This document shows positions 12,701 to 23,989 of a stretch of DNA of 64,000 nt, one piece after another. The position numbers and the translations under genes were made by a program. The DNA comes from Pyrus communis (lineage: Eukaryota > Streptophyta > Magnoliopsida > Rosales > Rosaceae). Each line of letters starts with the position of its first letter. The first letter of the stretch is position 1. Under the pieces are notes generated by a model that saw only the letters and a program-made list of their open reading frames with translations, made no database searches and was not told the origin of the DNA. The stretch is from contig NC_084804.1 of NCBI RefSeq assembly GCF_963583255.1, forward strand, positions 22,450,061 through 22,514,060, written 5' to 3'.

Positions 12701-13155
12701 ATACCAAGAGCCCTCCATTCTTTATTAAAGAACCTCTTCATCCTTTCGACCCACGCTACCGAGGCCGCGGTGGATGAAGGCCAAGCCCCTTGGGGTTTAG
12801 TCGATTCCCACTTCGACCAATCAAGACCTTGACGCAGAGGTGCTAGGCCTTTAAGGAGGTTGGTAATGGACGCCGAGACATTGTCCTTGAAAAAAGGCCC
12901 CAAGATCTGATGGGATGCGCTTAAATCACCTTCAAATCACAGGTTTTTTATGGCACTTCGGTCGATAAAGTCCCGGCACTTGGCATATTCATCAGAGAGC
13001 TTGGAAATAAAGGAGTTGGAAGCTATTATGGAGAATTTGAAGGATTTTTGGATGAGAATTTCTGGGTTTTCTGGGATTTAAAAGATAAATGGCGAGAGGA
13101 TTTTCAAGGTTTCTGGAAGCGTAAAGTACAAAGGGAAAGGATTCAGGTATTTATA
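9769..13155 (-). pseudogene. Antisense multi-exon gene in G1: plant mobile domain protein with C-terminal coiled coil
   Basis: On the strand opposite to gag-pol. A TATAAATA box (13148-13155) precedes the first coding blocks. Blocks 12903-12634, 12646-12110 and 12147-11893 join across frame changes into a plant mobile domain (aminotransferase-like family); the motifs LPLGPIGPTILDISAILG and FIFYWYNKFI fit it. Further down are a disordered exon ending at 10934 and an exon 10863-10642, both with GT/AG borders (GTATGA donor, TTTTAG acceptor, GTAAGA donor). The last exon, 10296-9769, is a Gln/Glu-rich coiled coil of about 176 codons; the last two joins keep phase 0. Frame changes near 12640 and 12130 and stops such as the one near 11080 indicate decay. 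Extra antisense ORFs are known from plant Ty3/gypsy elements; exact exon edges in the PMD part are uncertain. Confidence 0.7.
13148..13155 (-). promoter_or_regulatory. TATA box of the G1 antisense gene
   Basis: Minus strand reads CCTATAAATACC, about 245 bp upstream of the first antisense coding block (12903) and outside the LTR. It suggests the antisense gene had its own promoter. Confidence 0.5.
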
Positions 13156-13932
13156 GGCATTTTAAGAGGAAAGTCAAACGTTTGATCTTCTAAAGCATTT
13201 GATTTTCAAATCTTGGGGTGAAATCGACCGGGAAATCACTAATCATTATGGATATCTAGGGAATCTCAGGGATAGGATTGACGTTTTCATGGTTTGAGGA
13301 CGCATAATTACGTGTTGCGGCGGATTTAATGCATTAATGTGGAAAAGATGTTTCGGCTAGTGCATGTTTTTGAGGGTCATGATTAAGGGTTGCCAAGGGA
13401 TTGACACGTGGCAAGACGTGCAGGAGGATTCGGATCGTGAGATTGTGCTTCATAAATGCGCTTGGTGGATGGGATGTGTGGGGCTTTTCATTATCCTATA
13501 GTTATCTTGTAGGGTTAATGTCACTTTTTTAAAGTCGAAAATCGGCTAAAGAGTTCTAGGCCGAAGACCTCAGAAGCGAAGGGTCAATGTTTGGGCCCAA
13601 AAATAATATTATTGGGCCGAATGTAGGTTTATGTTTGGCCCAAAGCTTTTCCAAATATATCATGGGCTGCCTGTTGGTCCAAGGCTGTTCAGTAAAGGTG
13701 GTCGAGTTTTATTGCAAGAATAAGTAGTTTGGATAAGCGGACGGGTTGAAGTCCCAATACGATAAGGTGTCCTAATGCAATATGGATTCTCGGTCGGCAA
13801 TGAATACGGCCTGAAAAGGAGGGTAAGTTCAAAGTCTTAATAGGAGTAGGACTAGTTGAGATAAAGTTTGATCATAATAAGAAGTCTTAATCCGAATGTG
13901 GTTTCAACTTGATCTTAAGGAGGATTTGATGC

Positions 13933-13940
13933 TATAAATA
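13933..13940 (+). promoter_or_regulatory. TATA box of the G1 LTR
   Basis: GCTATAAATAGAG lies about 345 bp into the proposed LTR, in the position expected for the U3 core promoter. Confidence 0.6.
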
Positions 13941-14049
13941 GAGAGCATAATGCATTATTCAGGCCCCTTACAATTCAACACACAACTGCCCTATGCAAAC
14001 CTCTCAAACATCTTGAGATCTTTTTTATTTTCTTTTTCCGCCGACACAT

Positions 14050-14175
14050 CTTCAGTTTGGATAAACATCACTGTGAAGGCAACCGGAGAACATCTTCAGT
14101 TTGGATAAACAGCACTGTTTCCGTAGAATCAGCTGACTGAGAAGCACCTTCAGTTTGGATAAACAGCACTGTGTC
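14050..14175 (+). repeat. Triplicated motif downstream of the G1 LTR promoter
   Basis: CTTCAGTTTGGATAAAC followed by A(T/G)CACTGT occurs at 14050, 14094 and 14148, in the likely R/U5 part of the LTR, about 110-240 bp after the TATA box. Confidence 0.75.
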
Positions 14176-14743
14176 GAGGCCGACTGGTTACTTATCCAAG
14201 TCTTGTTCAAGAGGGGTTTCCGAATCCTTATTGGCAGAGGTCATCTTATTAGCCTTTTTGGCGAAGTAAGGTGTTACAAGTTACGACATTCGGCACATTG
14301 AACGCCGAGTGATTTTATGATTGGATACTCACAAGTGAGTTTCAGAGTTCGGCATTATTGACGGATGAACCACATTTACCATCAAGACATACATCTCCTT
14401 TGAGTACTTGTGTCCATATAGTTTAGTGTCGATTCAACGTGCTTATAATTTTACAAATATAATCACTGTAACCGAATCCGGTGCCAACGATTCGTGAACT
14501 TCGCAGAACTAGCAACCTTGTCTTCAGGCTCGAGAATCCAAAGGCTGAGACTTGTTCCTTCCTCAACCGCAATCGCAAGATCAAGAAGTCAGCAACATAC
14601 TCAAACGCAACATCAACAAATTATACTCCTCGGCCAAGCTCAGCCGACGAGTTGGCACGCCCCGCATCAACTGAATGACGTAGTTAGCTTATTAGTTACT
14701 CGGCCTGCGCGCCACATAGGCTTTGTAATTTTTAGTGTCAATA

Positions 14744-15121
14744 GACTCCCATTCGCTCATTGTGCCTACCACTTCATCAATTGTACTGGCTTAATCGTTA
14801 AAGACTCGATGCGTCATTTAGTTGAGTATTTACACTCAAGGGGAAATGTTGTAATCCTATTAGATTAGGAATGTGATTGTGTAAATCCCAGTGTATCTAA
14901 GGATATCTTTGAATATTACCTTTAATAGTTAATATCCTATTAAAGTTGTAATTCTAAAAGGGTAAGGAATTAACCTTCCCTACTACTATAAATAAAGGCA
15001 CAATGAGGTGAGATAACATACACCTCATAATTATATATCTCTCTCTCTCTTCTCTCTTTGTTGCCGCTGGCCCCTCTCCTTCTCTGTCCTAAATACAGGT
15101 CAGTCAAATAGACCTACAACA
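14744..15121 (+). mobile_element. 3' end of a Ty1/copia element: polypurine tract plus LTR
   Basis: The LTR is 14847-15121 (275 bp) with perfect TGTTG/CAACA ends and a TATAAATA box at 14987-14994. It is preceded by CACTCAAGGGGAAA, a typical copia polypurine tract, and about 90 bp of internal sequence. The rest of the copia element is cut off by the G1 insertion. A CT-rich tract follows the TATA box (15038-15060). Confidence 0.75.
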
Positions 15122-15176
15122 GTCATCATTTTTTTTAACCAAAAAAATAATAAATAAACAAATAAATAAAGTGAAT

Positions 15177-15498
15177 GTCTACATTCTATTTTTATAAAAA
15201 TGACCAGATACAAGTATTCAGGTCCACCCAACATAATTATAGAGACCTTTTCTCTGTTTTCTCCATTTCCCACTACTTTTCAAATAGAAAAACAAGAGTT
15301 GTGGTTACTGATAGGATTAAAAGCACACCACAAAGTAGTCTACATTCTATTTTTATAAAAATGACCAGATACAAGTATTCAGGTCCACCCAACATAATTA
15401 TAGAGACCTTTTCTCTGTTTTCTCCGTTTCCCACTACTTTTCAAATAGAAAAACAAAAGTTGTGGTTACTGATAGGATTAAAAGCACACCACAAAGTA
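15177..15498 (+). repeat. 161-bp tandem duplication
   Basis: Copies 15177-15337 and 15338-15498 differ at only about two positions that I can see (ctccAttt/ctccGttt and acaaGagt/acaaAagt), so the duplication is recent. No gene is evident in it. Confidence 0.9.
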
Positions 15499-17160
15499 GC
15501 ACACAAATGTCCTATTGATTTTCCTTATCAACACTAAGATTTTTCAATTGTAGCATATGAAAATAAGGGTCTTTCCCGTAGAAGATTGTTTTATCTAACT
15601 ACTTAAAATGTCACAAAAACTGGGCTGCTGTCCCTACTGACCAACCACCGAAAAATAATTATTAGACCAACTTACACTTATCTAAAGTTTACGAAATTTT
15701 ATATGAAAACACTAGACAAAAAGAGCTACACTCACACAAATATTTGGGATTTTTGGAGTTGATTTGCTATTTAAATTAAATTGAACAAAAACAGAACATA
15801 AACAGATTTTAAGTAGTTCACAAATTAAGAAAAACAAGTTAGGGGAATTGCTATCCACCACCAAATAATCATACAAGCATGTTATGTTTCATTCAAATTC
15901 CTTTTATTTTTTGATGAAGATGCTCAAGTTGGCTCAATGTTAGAACTCAACCTATTACTCTTTCTTATGTAGTATGTTAAGAGAATGGCGTTTTCAACTT
16001 TTAGTCCCTAACATGCAATCTAGAATGGCGTGTTCATAGATTTAACAAGTAGAAATCATTAAGAACGAAAAGAGTTTGAGTCATCACAAGGCATGGCGTT
16101 GTCTTGCTTATCCTAGAAATTGGTTCACATGTTAATCACAATTAACAAGTACTACTCTAGAACATATGTAGGTCCTCATTCGACAAGGGCAGGCACACAC
16201 ATATTCATAGCATTAGAATCCTATATATGCTTACTAAGTATGCATCCGTAGAAAACACATAAAGAATTCATCAACGAGACAAGTAGTGATCCAATTTTTA
16301 TCCATTCATAAAAGTAATTCAAGCGAAATGTCATAACAAACTTGCAATCATATTCGGGGCTTCAAAACAGCCCCTAACTACTAAAAATTTAGTTACACAA
16401 TCCTTAAATTAAAACAAAAGATAGACATGAGTTTGAGAAAATAGAACCGAAAGAAATCGACTGAGGCTTTCTCTTTCCTTCCTTCCCCAATGCTACTTTC
16501 AAATCAATTTTTGCTGTATCATTTTCTTCTCCTTAACTCACCCATTAATAACCATTTAGTGATGACAATAAGTGAGAGGAAATGGTAAAACAATTGTAAC
16601 TCCTTGGGTAGCCTTTATGCCAATTACTCCCTCTTAATCCTCATCTTTAATTCCATTTCCTCTAATATTTGAATAGGTGTCAGCTGGTTTGTTCTTGACT
16701 GCATCAGTTTTGGCTGCTAGATTTATTGGATTTATTGCTTTCAATGCTTTCTTGTCAGTTACAAACTGCTCAGCCTCTTGGAAACCTTTCAGTGTTAAAA
16801 TGGCCATAACTTCTTTTAGAAAAATTATATTAACAATCCACTAAATGTTCCAGAAAATAGACATCCGTCGCTTTCTAAGCATATAAGGCTTATTCTCTAA
16901 TTCATTCTGAGCTGTCCGCAACTTGCTTCCAAAGTCAGCTGACCTACACAGGCAGTTTTGACGAATTTGTTACTTAAAATCCCACTTATGCTATTTTTCT
17001 TTCCTTTGCTTGACAAATCCTACAAAACACAAAAACAAAGTAAATAGCTAAAAAATATAAGAAACTAACTCAGAAAAGACAAGTGAATTTGATGTAAAAT
17101 ATATATAAATATGAGCTTATCAGTTACAGAAAACATTCCCTGCTTCTTCCTTGTACAAAA
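15499..17160. other. Intergenic, no gene seen; possibly an old LTR
   Basis: AT-rich with no credible ORF. The text around 16180-16400 (including GGGGCTTCAAAACAGCCCC) resembles LTR sequence of gypsy elements read on the minus strand, but I could not find both ends. A weak TATA-like run (TATATAATTATAG) at about 17166-17180 lies before the next gene. Confidence 0.35.
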
Positions 17161-17229
17161 ATCTCATATATAATTATAGGGCTTTAGAGAAATTATAAGG
17201 GAGCAATCCTCAACTATCAGAATAGTTAG

Positions 17230-18368
17230 ATGTCTAATACACGAGTTACTATTGATCACTCAAACGACGACGATTTTGCATTTGAGGTAAGGCAAGTGAC
17301 GAAGGTTGCGATCCAAAAATCCGATAACCAATGTATAGTGTTTGTGTTACGTGTATATTTAAGTTTTATTTGACTTTTATTTCTTTTTTTTTTCTTTTTT
17401 TTTTAACATCTTTTGCAGGGGTACTGCAGTAGTAATGGTGATCTTTGCAGTCATTAGAATCTGCCTGCAGATTGTGGCAGTTTGTTTCGCTCACCTTGCT
17501 TACATAATGGAGCCCCGTGCCCACTATGCGGTAGGTGTGTGTTTGGCTGCCGTAGCTGTAGTGCTTCACATCTGGGATATCATCTGGGATCTCATTCGAA
17601 TACCCGAATTGAGGTCGATCTGGAAGAAATGGTTAAACAAAACTCGTGTGACGCTTGGATTAATTTGCGGCCTCTACTTATGTCAGTACACTTTATTACT
17701 TTAACAGGGACGTAGATGATGTTAGGGCCTCTACTTTGAAGGAGAGTTACAAATCAACAAAACTCCACTTATACACTGCCGTCAATCTCCTCCTTGCATT
17801 ATACTTTGAAATTAATTTTTTCTTTAAGACGGGCCCCTCTGAATCAAGATACAATAGGGACCTTGGCATTCGCAGGTCCAACATAAAGGTAGGGGCAAAA
17901 CTCATCCATCGGTTTCCTTTTGGCGTATGTTTTTTGTTTACAGCAGAGGGGGTTTCATTGGTCATTACCATCGGTCTAGAGATTCTGTCAGCCGGTTTTG
18001 AACAGGCTTCCTCCCCAAGTAAGCCCCACTTCGCACTACTTGGTTTGTTGTTCGCTATTGTGGCTGTCCTTATTTCTCTTTCTGAGCTCATTCGAAAGGG
18101 TAGAAAGGAAAGAGTCAAATGGAGAAGGTGGGGTATGTTGGGGTGGTTTTGTCATCCATCGCCCCGCAACGAGCTTTTTGGTACTCTCCTTGACATTTAT
18201 GGATTACTTTGTGGCATCTGGCAATGTATTTTCTCGACAGTTCAGTATATTAGCTACAGTCGGCACGTTGATAATCCAATCAATCTATGCCTCTTGCCTT
18301 TCATATTTCTCATATGTTTGGCTGTTTCAAAATTAAATAGCGAATTAAGTTGCCCTTTGAATAGGTAA
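17230..18368 (+). pseudogene. Multi-pass membrane protein locus, unrecognised family, probably frameshifted
   Basis: A possible first exon at 17230-17286 starts ATGTCTAATACACG, follows a TATA-like run and ends at GAG/GTAAGG; an acceptor TTTTGCAG ends at 17418, but this pair does not keep the frame. Open block 17435-17704 (89 codons) and block 17736-18368 lie in different frames; the second stays open upstream to about 17680 and has no ATG of its own near its start. Both are strongly hydrophobic, with about 3 and 5 membrane segments. They look like two copies of one module: IRICLQIVAVCF against ITIGLEILSAGF, then GLICGLYLCQY against YGLLCGIWQCIF. A 1-nt indel near 17690-17700 would join them. 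I do not recognise the family; either a frameshifted gene or an assembly error. Confidence 0.5.
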
Positions 18369-18570
18369 CCGAACTCCTCCGTTCCCTTGCAAAAGTCATT
18401 ATAGTAAGAAAAAATAGCAAGCCAATGGCAAATTAATGGCTAGTTTGGTACCGTTGTTGCTTCTCCTGTACAAATAAAACACATAAAACTCATTTTGTAA
18501 AAGTGTTTTCAATAAAAAAAAAAAATGTGTGAGTATTTAGTAAACTTTTATATATAAGTGTTAACCTATG

Positions 18571-18754
18571 TTTTTTTTTTTTTTTTTTTTTTTTAGTGCA
18601 ACAATATATTTTTACACTAACGAGAGAGGAGAGTTCGACTAAGCTACATAATGGGTAACCTAATTTGATATCGTATTCGCCATTTATGAGATTCGAACCT
18701 AAAATCTCTCACTTACAAGTAAAGAGAAATACCACCCGTCGTACTGAGTGGCTT
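18571..18754 (-). mobile_element. tRNA-derived SINE
   Basis: Read on the minus strand: a 5' part with an A-box-like region (GTACGACGGGTGGTATTTC), then the B box GGTTCGAATCTC, a body, and a 24-nt poly(A) tail (poly-T at 18571-18594 on +). This is the layout of plant tRNA-derived SINEs transcribed by RNA polymerase III. No clear target duplication was found. Confidence 0.7.
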
Positions 18755-18792
18755 ACTATTTACGTATCTTAAATGAGAATGACTGAAAAGAG

Positions 18793-20451
18793 TAGGGCTG
18801 GGATACTGAACTGAAACCCTTGTCCCCATTCCCAAACCGAAGCTTTCAAGAATCCCAAATTCAAGACCGATGCCAAACCAAATTTTTGGAAATCCCGAAA
18901 TAGTTTTGGGATTTCGAAACAAATCGGGAATCCCAAAATAGTTTTGGGATTTCAACTCCATTAGCATTTTCAATTTGAAAAGAAGGCAGTTTGCTCAGAT
19001 AGTACAAATGCAAATTAACACATTGACTGTACTGCCACAATACCTCCAGTTCTTGCTTCGCACTTCTTTGTACTTCAAATATCAAAGCAACTGTTGCAAC
19101 CTGTGTATATCGAAGATGGGTGGTAAATAAGAGGATTGAAGGGAATGAGGGATGAGTAATCAATCAACTAGCTGAAACAAGATTTACAAGAAAATATTAT
19201 GTCTTAAACCAAGACCATTTATGAATTTGAAACATAATATCAACACATGAGTCATGATTAATAAACTTCGACAATTCCAAACACTAACAGATACCTTGAA
19301 CTGTTTCAATCCAGGCCGACTGAAGAAAGAGATCTGAAGTTTCAGATTAACTATCAATTTTAAGTTTTAACTACTTATTTCAACTACTTAACAAATACAC
19401 ACATTGCCCACGATTATATTCCAAAAAGGATGTTGTGTAAAGAAAACCCAAGTCCACTACAGAAAGTGTTCACCTTTAGCTAACATTTGAAGCCAGACTA
19501 CCCTAATCGGTATCTAGATTTGTCAGTCAGAAGAATGGAGCATTTACAAAACACAAAGTAAATACTTGATTGCCATAATTTCACGTAAAATTCGAAAAAA
19601 ATTTGTACTTTCAATGCTAGTCTCCTTTTTAGACATGAAAAATATTATTGCCCAAGTGATCTAACATACTAATTAAAAGCAGGTAAACTACCAACCGCAC
19701 TGCAGATATGATTAGCAATATCAAATGCACTGGCAAACAGTAAGCAACTTCATATATATAATGCCATAAAACAAGATCCCATCTTTGGCACTAATTCCAA
19801 ATGCCCTAATCCAAAAACCCTAATTTCGAAAGCCCTAATTCAGAAACCCAAATTCAAAATTCCTAATCGAATTTGGAATCAAACAATCTATATGAGCTTT
19901 GGTTGAGTTTTGCAGGAATTTCTTACCTTGTGCAGTGAGGAGGAGTGCGGACTGAGATCGAGAGCTTGATTCAGGAGCCGGATTCGGGTGGTATGGACAG
20001 TGTTTGAAGTCGCGATTTAGGTGAGGACTGAGAGGAATGAGTACTGGTGTCAGTAAATTCGGGATTCAGGCGACGGATGTGGGAGGAGAGACAAATCGGC
20101 AAGGAGGGTGGTGAGGTTCTATTCAAGTACTGAGGTGAGGTGAGGTTTAAGTCTGAGGTGAGAGAGAGTGAGTGTGACTGCGAGTGTCGAGAGACAGAGG
20201 GAGAGAGAGAGTTAGCGACTAGGTTTAATTTATATTCAACGGTTGAGATTAAATCTCAACTGAATCCGACGATTGTTCCAATTATAAACATATATTTAAA
20301 AAATAAATAATATATATATTTTCTTTATTTCTGTTTGGTTCGGAATTACCAAACGAACGAAAACTTGATATCGATTCCTGTACCTAAATTTCGAGATTTT
20401 CGGTTTGGTATTTTTTTTTGTTCGGTTTCGGAAATTTTTTTTCCACTCCTA
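18793..20451 (-). mobile_element. Non-autonomous hAT-type transposon related to the 24-55 kb hAT
   Basis: The ends are TAGGGCTGG and, inverted, TAGGAGTGG, flanked by GAAAAGAG and AAAAAGAA, an 8-bp target duplication with two changes. Both ends carry dense CCGAAA/TTTCGG and GGGATT/AATCCC subterminal repeats, like the large hAT. Read on the minus strand, the order (TIR, TA-rich run, CAACCGTT motif, CT-rich leader, then CACAAG/GTAAGA, a splice donor at about 19928) parallels the 5' end of that hAT. It has no transposase. Confidence 0.7.
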
Positions 20452-20558
20452 AAAAAGAATGATGTTGGAAAAGATAAATAATTTATTTTATTTTTTATTT
20501 ATAATCTCTGTTTCTAGAGGCATACTCTCTCATCTCTCTCATTTTCTCCGTTCGATTC

Positions 20559-21015
20559 TCATCTAACCTCTCCTCTCCTCTCCCTCATTCTCCGTCCTTT
20601 TTTTCCGTCTGATTCTTCTTCATCTTCTGAGTTCACCGTCTGATCAAAGACCACCGTCTGATCAAAGACCGAATCGGAGGGGGTGAGATCGACCTCGCAG
20701 ATGCTGCCGGCGGACCTGTAGCTGCAAGTGTTCAACGAATCACCGCGTTGGAAAAAGTCGTCGACGTCACCGGCAGAGACGGAGATGGCCTTAGGTGTGG
20801 TCAACTTCAGCCGAGTACCTCAAAGTCGGAGCTCGAATCAATAACACGTGACTGAGTTTACGAGCTCGGATCGGCGGAGGAGAGAGTCGGGCTCGATGGA
20901 ATTGGTGTGATTGAGGAGGATGTTGTGGAACTCGCTTAAAAAGGGCCATTTTTTGCACCAAATGCCCGGCCTCGTCGCTATTGGTCTTGGAGACGAAATT
21001 GGGCATCAAACCCAA
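20559..21015 (-). pseudogene. Unrecognised coding-like fragment
   Basis: A GC-rich island in AT-rich surroundings. Two overlapping minus-strand frames, 21015-20791 (74 codons) and 20804-20559 (81 codons), show protein-like composition with an acidic Asp/Glu-rich end. The second starts MTTPKAISVSAGDVDDFF. I do not recognise either. It may be the 5' part of a gene or a broken exon; there is no visible continuation upstream. Confidence 0.3.
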
Positions 21016-21630
21016 CTAAACAAAAATGATGTATACAAATTACAAGACTATTGGTTGATTTACATGCTAGAAGAAAATTCATGCCATCAGGTGGCCGACA
21101 ATTGGTATGAACGAGAGAGAAGGTGTATAGTTAACATTTGAACAAACACAAAAGAAACAAGAAATACAGAACCACATTCATAGACTGAATTTATAGATTT
21201 GAGTACAGAGCCATTAGGATAAATACATGGCCTTGATCAATACAATAATCCAGATTAAACTCGCATCTTACACACACAGAGGCAGAGACAATATGCATAC
21301 AAGAGTTCTTAAACATGCAAAGCTCTGACAGATGCAGTTAGCTCCCGAACTTGACTCCTAGGATGATCATGAATACAGAAGAAGTCAACAACAACAACAG
21401 CCCAATTTACTTGGCAGAATGGAAGAACTTCATGGTGCAGATCGGAAAGAAAGATATCTAATGAAATCAAACAAGAAGCGGGCTATTTAAAGACAGAGCA
21501 TTAGGCGATCTGACCGTTGAATATCAAGAGACTCTGCCTCAAGATTGATGAATGTGAGGATCGGAAATACTCAGAGAAATGAATCGATGTCTCTTGCAAA
21601 ATGTGCCCATGAGTTACGCGTAATCATTAA
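21016..21630. other. Intergenic, nothing recognised
   Basis: Mixed-composition sequence without a convincing ORF, repeat end or RNA gene. Confidence 0.4.
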
Positions 21631-21639
21631 GAGTAATGT

Positions 21640-21915
21640 TTTTCATAACATATTTTTATACCACATTTTCATACCATCATAGATGGCATTTGATGTGGAC
21701 AGCCATATTATTTGAATTAATCAGATTTTTAAATTTATATCATTATTTAATAAACTAATAATTAAGAAAAACTAGTTAATTAAATGATGATTGTGGTATA
21801 CGAGGAATTTATCTCCTTCATTTCTTTGGGTTTTGCAAATTTTTCAAATAATATGGTTGTCCACATCAGATACCATCTAAGGTGGTATAGAAATGTGGTA
21901 TAAAAACATAGTACG
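21640..21915. mobile_element. MITE with long terminal inverted repeats
   Basis: The left arm (about 21646-21717) containing TTTTTATACCACATTTTC is matched by an inverted right arm (about 21847-21914) ending GTGGTATAAAAACATAGTAC. The arms are about 70 bp with roughly 85% pairing by eye, around an AT-rich core of about 130 bp. There is no coding capacity. I could not fix the outer ends or target duplication. Confidence 0.7.
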
Positions 21916-21929
21916 AATAATATTGTTCA

Positions 21930-22800
21930 ATCATTAATATATTTTACAACACGACGCTCGAGGTGGCATGATCGAAATACAAAGCATCTCCTCCTCTCCA
22001 CAAAATCTGAAGCGTCTCCTCCACACCACTTCATAGTTATGATAGTTATGGGCAATTGTTGGACCATGATTTTTTAGGTTGGAATAAGGCTGATCTGAGT
22101 ACAGTTACCATAAGTGCTTAATTGGCCATTATTTTTACAAGCTTTTCATAATCTTTGTTGCTTCGAAATAGGGTACACAATAAAATTGTTCAAAGACATT
22201 GGCAAAAACATTAAAGGTGCAAAACATAAACGATGGATTGGAGATCATAGCAAGGTGTTGGGGATGATGATGATGATAATGGCATGCTTTTCCTTTAATA
22301 CTTTAATATGATTGATGTCCTTGTCCCGATTCTAGTGTGAATTTGAAAGCTCACTTCTGATGACTCTCGAATCCCCTCTCTTTGCAAGTCACGCAGCTTT
22401 TCCAACCTCCTGGAATTGCAGCAACTTCTCTCTTTTTGTTCCCAAACAGCCACAACCTTCGGCTTTCCTTACTAGTCTCAACCTAATTTCAATTGGACTC
22501 CCAAACACATTGAAGTAAACCCAATTAAAATAAGTAAACATATTTTTAGCCCACATGGTCAGCACACGTGTAACATACCTCAATAGCATCGACTAGTAAC
22601 TCGAAAGCATTGTTGTCGTACAAGTCAGTCATGTCCTACACCATAGCACAACCCGAGTAAAATCTCTAACTGAGCAGCAGTCACCAAAAATTCAATAATT
22701 TCTTCTTCAGACCTCGGAATCACGAACCGTAAAATTCTACGAAAACTAGACACTCAAAGCTTTCCATCCATATATGGCTCACCACCTGGTTCATTCTAAG
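21930..22800. other. Intergenic, nothing recognised
   Basis: No ORF with protein-like features. Short frames here look random. Confidence 0.35.
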
Positions 22801-22802
22801 TT

Positions 22803-22916
22803 GCTCTCCACACATTATTCTAGTTGACGTATCCACACACTTGCTCCACACATTATTTAGTTGACGTATCCACACACTTGCTCCAGACATTATTCTAGCT
22901 GACGTATCCACACACT
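22803..22916. repeat. Minisatellite, three units of about 39-41 bp
   Basis: Three units built around CTAGTTGACGTATCCACACA, joined by CTTGCTCCACACATTATT, with small changes between copies. Confidence 0.75.
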
Positions 22917-23989
22917 CATATTCCAGCCCTTGACCAAACTTGCATTCAATTTCTTCAATATTTGCAGCAGAGATGCAGGCCTGGAAATAGGTAACCTCCG
23001 GGGACTTTTTCTGGGCTTAATTCTTTCTACAGAAATAAGGCCCAATCGCCACGTCAAGTGGTTATCAATTTCCAGGGCTTAATTCTTTTCATGTAAAAAT
23101 AGCTTACATACCTGATTATCAACTAACACATAGAATCACAATTAACCAAAGTCAATGCTAACACACAAAAATTAATCACACACCTGAGGATGAAGAAGAC
23201 ATGACGCTCGAAATAAAGATAGTCTTCTACTCTCACAAAACTGGATGCTTATGCTTTCAATAGGACTCAACACACTTTTAAGCTTATATTTGGATAGCAG
23301 AGACCAACATTTTTATAGTCACATAAAGCCTATTGATATCCACCTATTAGGAAAACAGTAGGTCTCTCAATAACTCAAAATTAAGTGCAATAAGTCCACT
23401 ACATTATTGTTTTGAATGTTTCATATAACCCACCGTTATAAAACTCCATTAACTTAATCAGTACACTTCTATCAAAATAATGATTATGTCTACTCAAATT
23501 CTTACACATACAAGAATAATTTTTCTATAAGTAGATAAGTAAATCGAATTCATGTTTTATAAAACAATAACTGGATGTAATCAATTTATATAAAACATAA
23601 GATCATGGCCTCGAATTCATCTCTAATTAAAAAGAAATTTAGTTGCACATGTTCACCATAGTTGAAAAGCAATCTAAAATAAACATTGAAACTTAAAACA
23701 AAGATAGAAAGAACTCTGAAAATTCCGACAACTTCAATAGATGAATTGTAGGCACAGCACACTTGTCAAATGTTGCAAAACACTTTATATTTATATAAGC
23801 CATGACTGAATCCAAGGAGGAAATGGATTAGGCATATTTAATTATTTTAGGACTCTAAGAAATAGTTGGAGAGTGTTGGGATGTGGTTAGGATAGATAAG
23901 ATAAGATAATGTTTCTCTCCAACTGGATTCCTCTTTCTTGTGCAATTCCTTGTCTTCCAAGCCTCAACTTTAATTTCTCTAGATTTTAG
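22917..23989. other. Intergenic, nothing certain
   Basis: AT-rich. A minus-strand ATG followed by TCT-rich codons and a possible splice donor at about 23183-23203 is not backed by further exons. No repeat ends were identified. Confidence 0.3.

Larger units (their letters stand above)
1993..14743 (+). mobile_element. G1: decayed Tat-type Ty3/gypsy LTR retrotransposon
   Basis: Order on +: LTR remnant, primer site, gag, protease, RT, RNase H, a second RNase H, integrase, then a long non-pol region holding an antisense gene, then a 3' LTR. The domain order (integrase last) is that of Ty3/gypsy. The extra RNase H domain and the CxxH...H...C gag knuckle point to the Tat lineage. Every sense coding block has stops and frameshifts, and the two LTR copies differ at many sites, so it is old. 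The 5' LTR is cut by L1. Its 3' end lies in a copia element, so it inserted there first and L1 came later. Confidence 0.85.
13572..14743 (+). repeat. G1 polypurine tract and 3' LTR
   Basis: A purine-rich stretch (13572-13587) is followed by TGTTTGGGCC at 13588, taken as the LTR start, giving an LTR of about 1156 bp. Its last 189 bp match the 5' LTR remnant. The final CA is TA here. The start is inferred because the 5' LTR copy is missing from the window. Confidence 0.65.

Noticed and set aside
14494..14868. 124-codon ORF across the G1 3' LTR and copia tail
   Set aside because: It spans the junction of two elements, so it is accidental.
22803..22916. Short regularly spaced repeats that might suggest a CRISPR array
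   Set aside because: Units are tandem minisatellites without unique spacers, in eukaryotic DNA; the same applies to 37131-37314 and 44391-44582.
23183..23203. Possible minus-strand first exon beginning ATGTCTTCTTCATC
   Set aside because: No downstream exons or domain could be supported.
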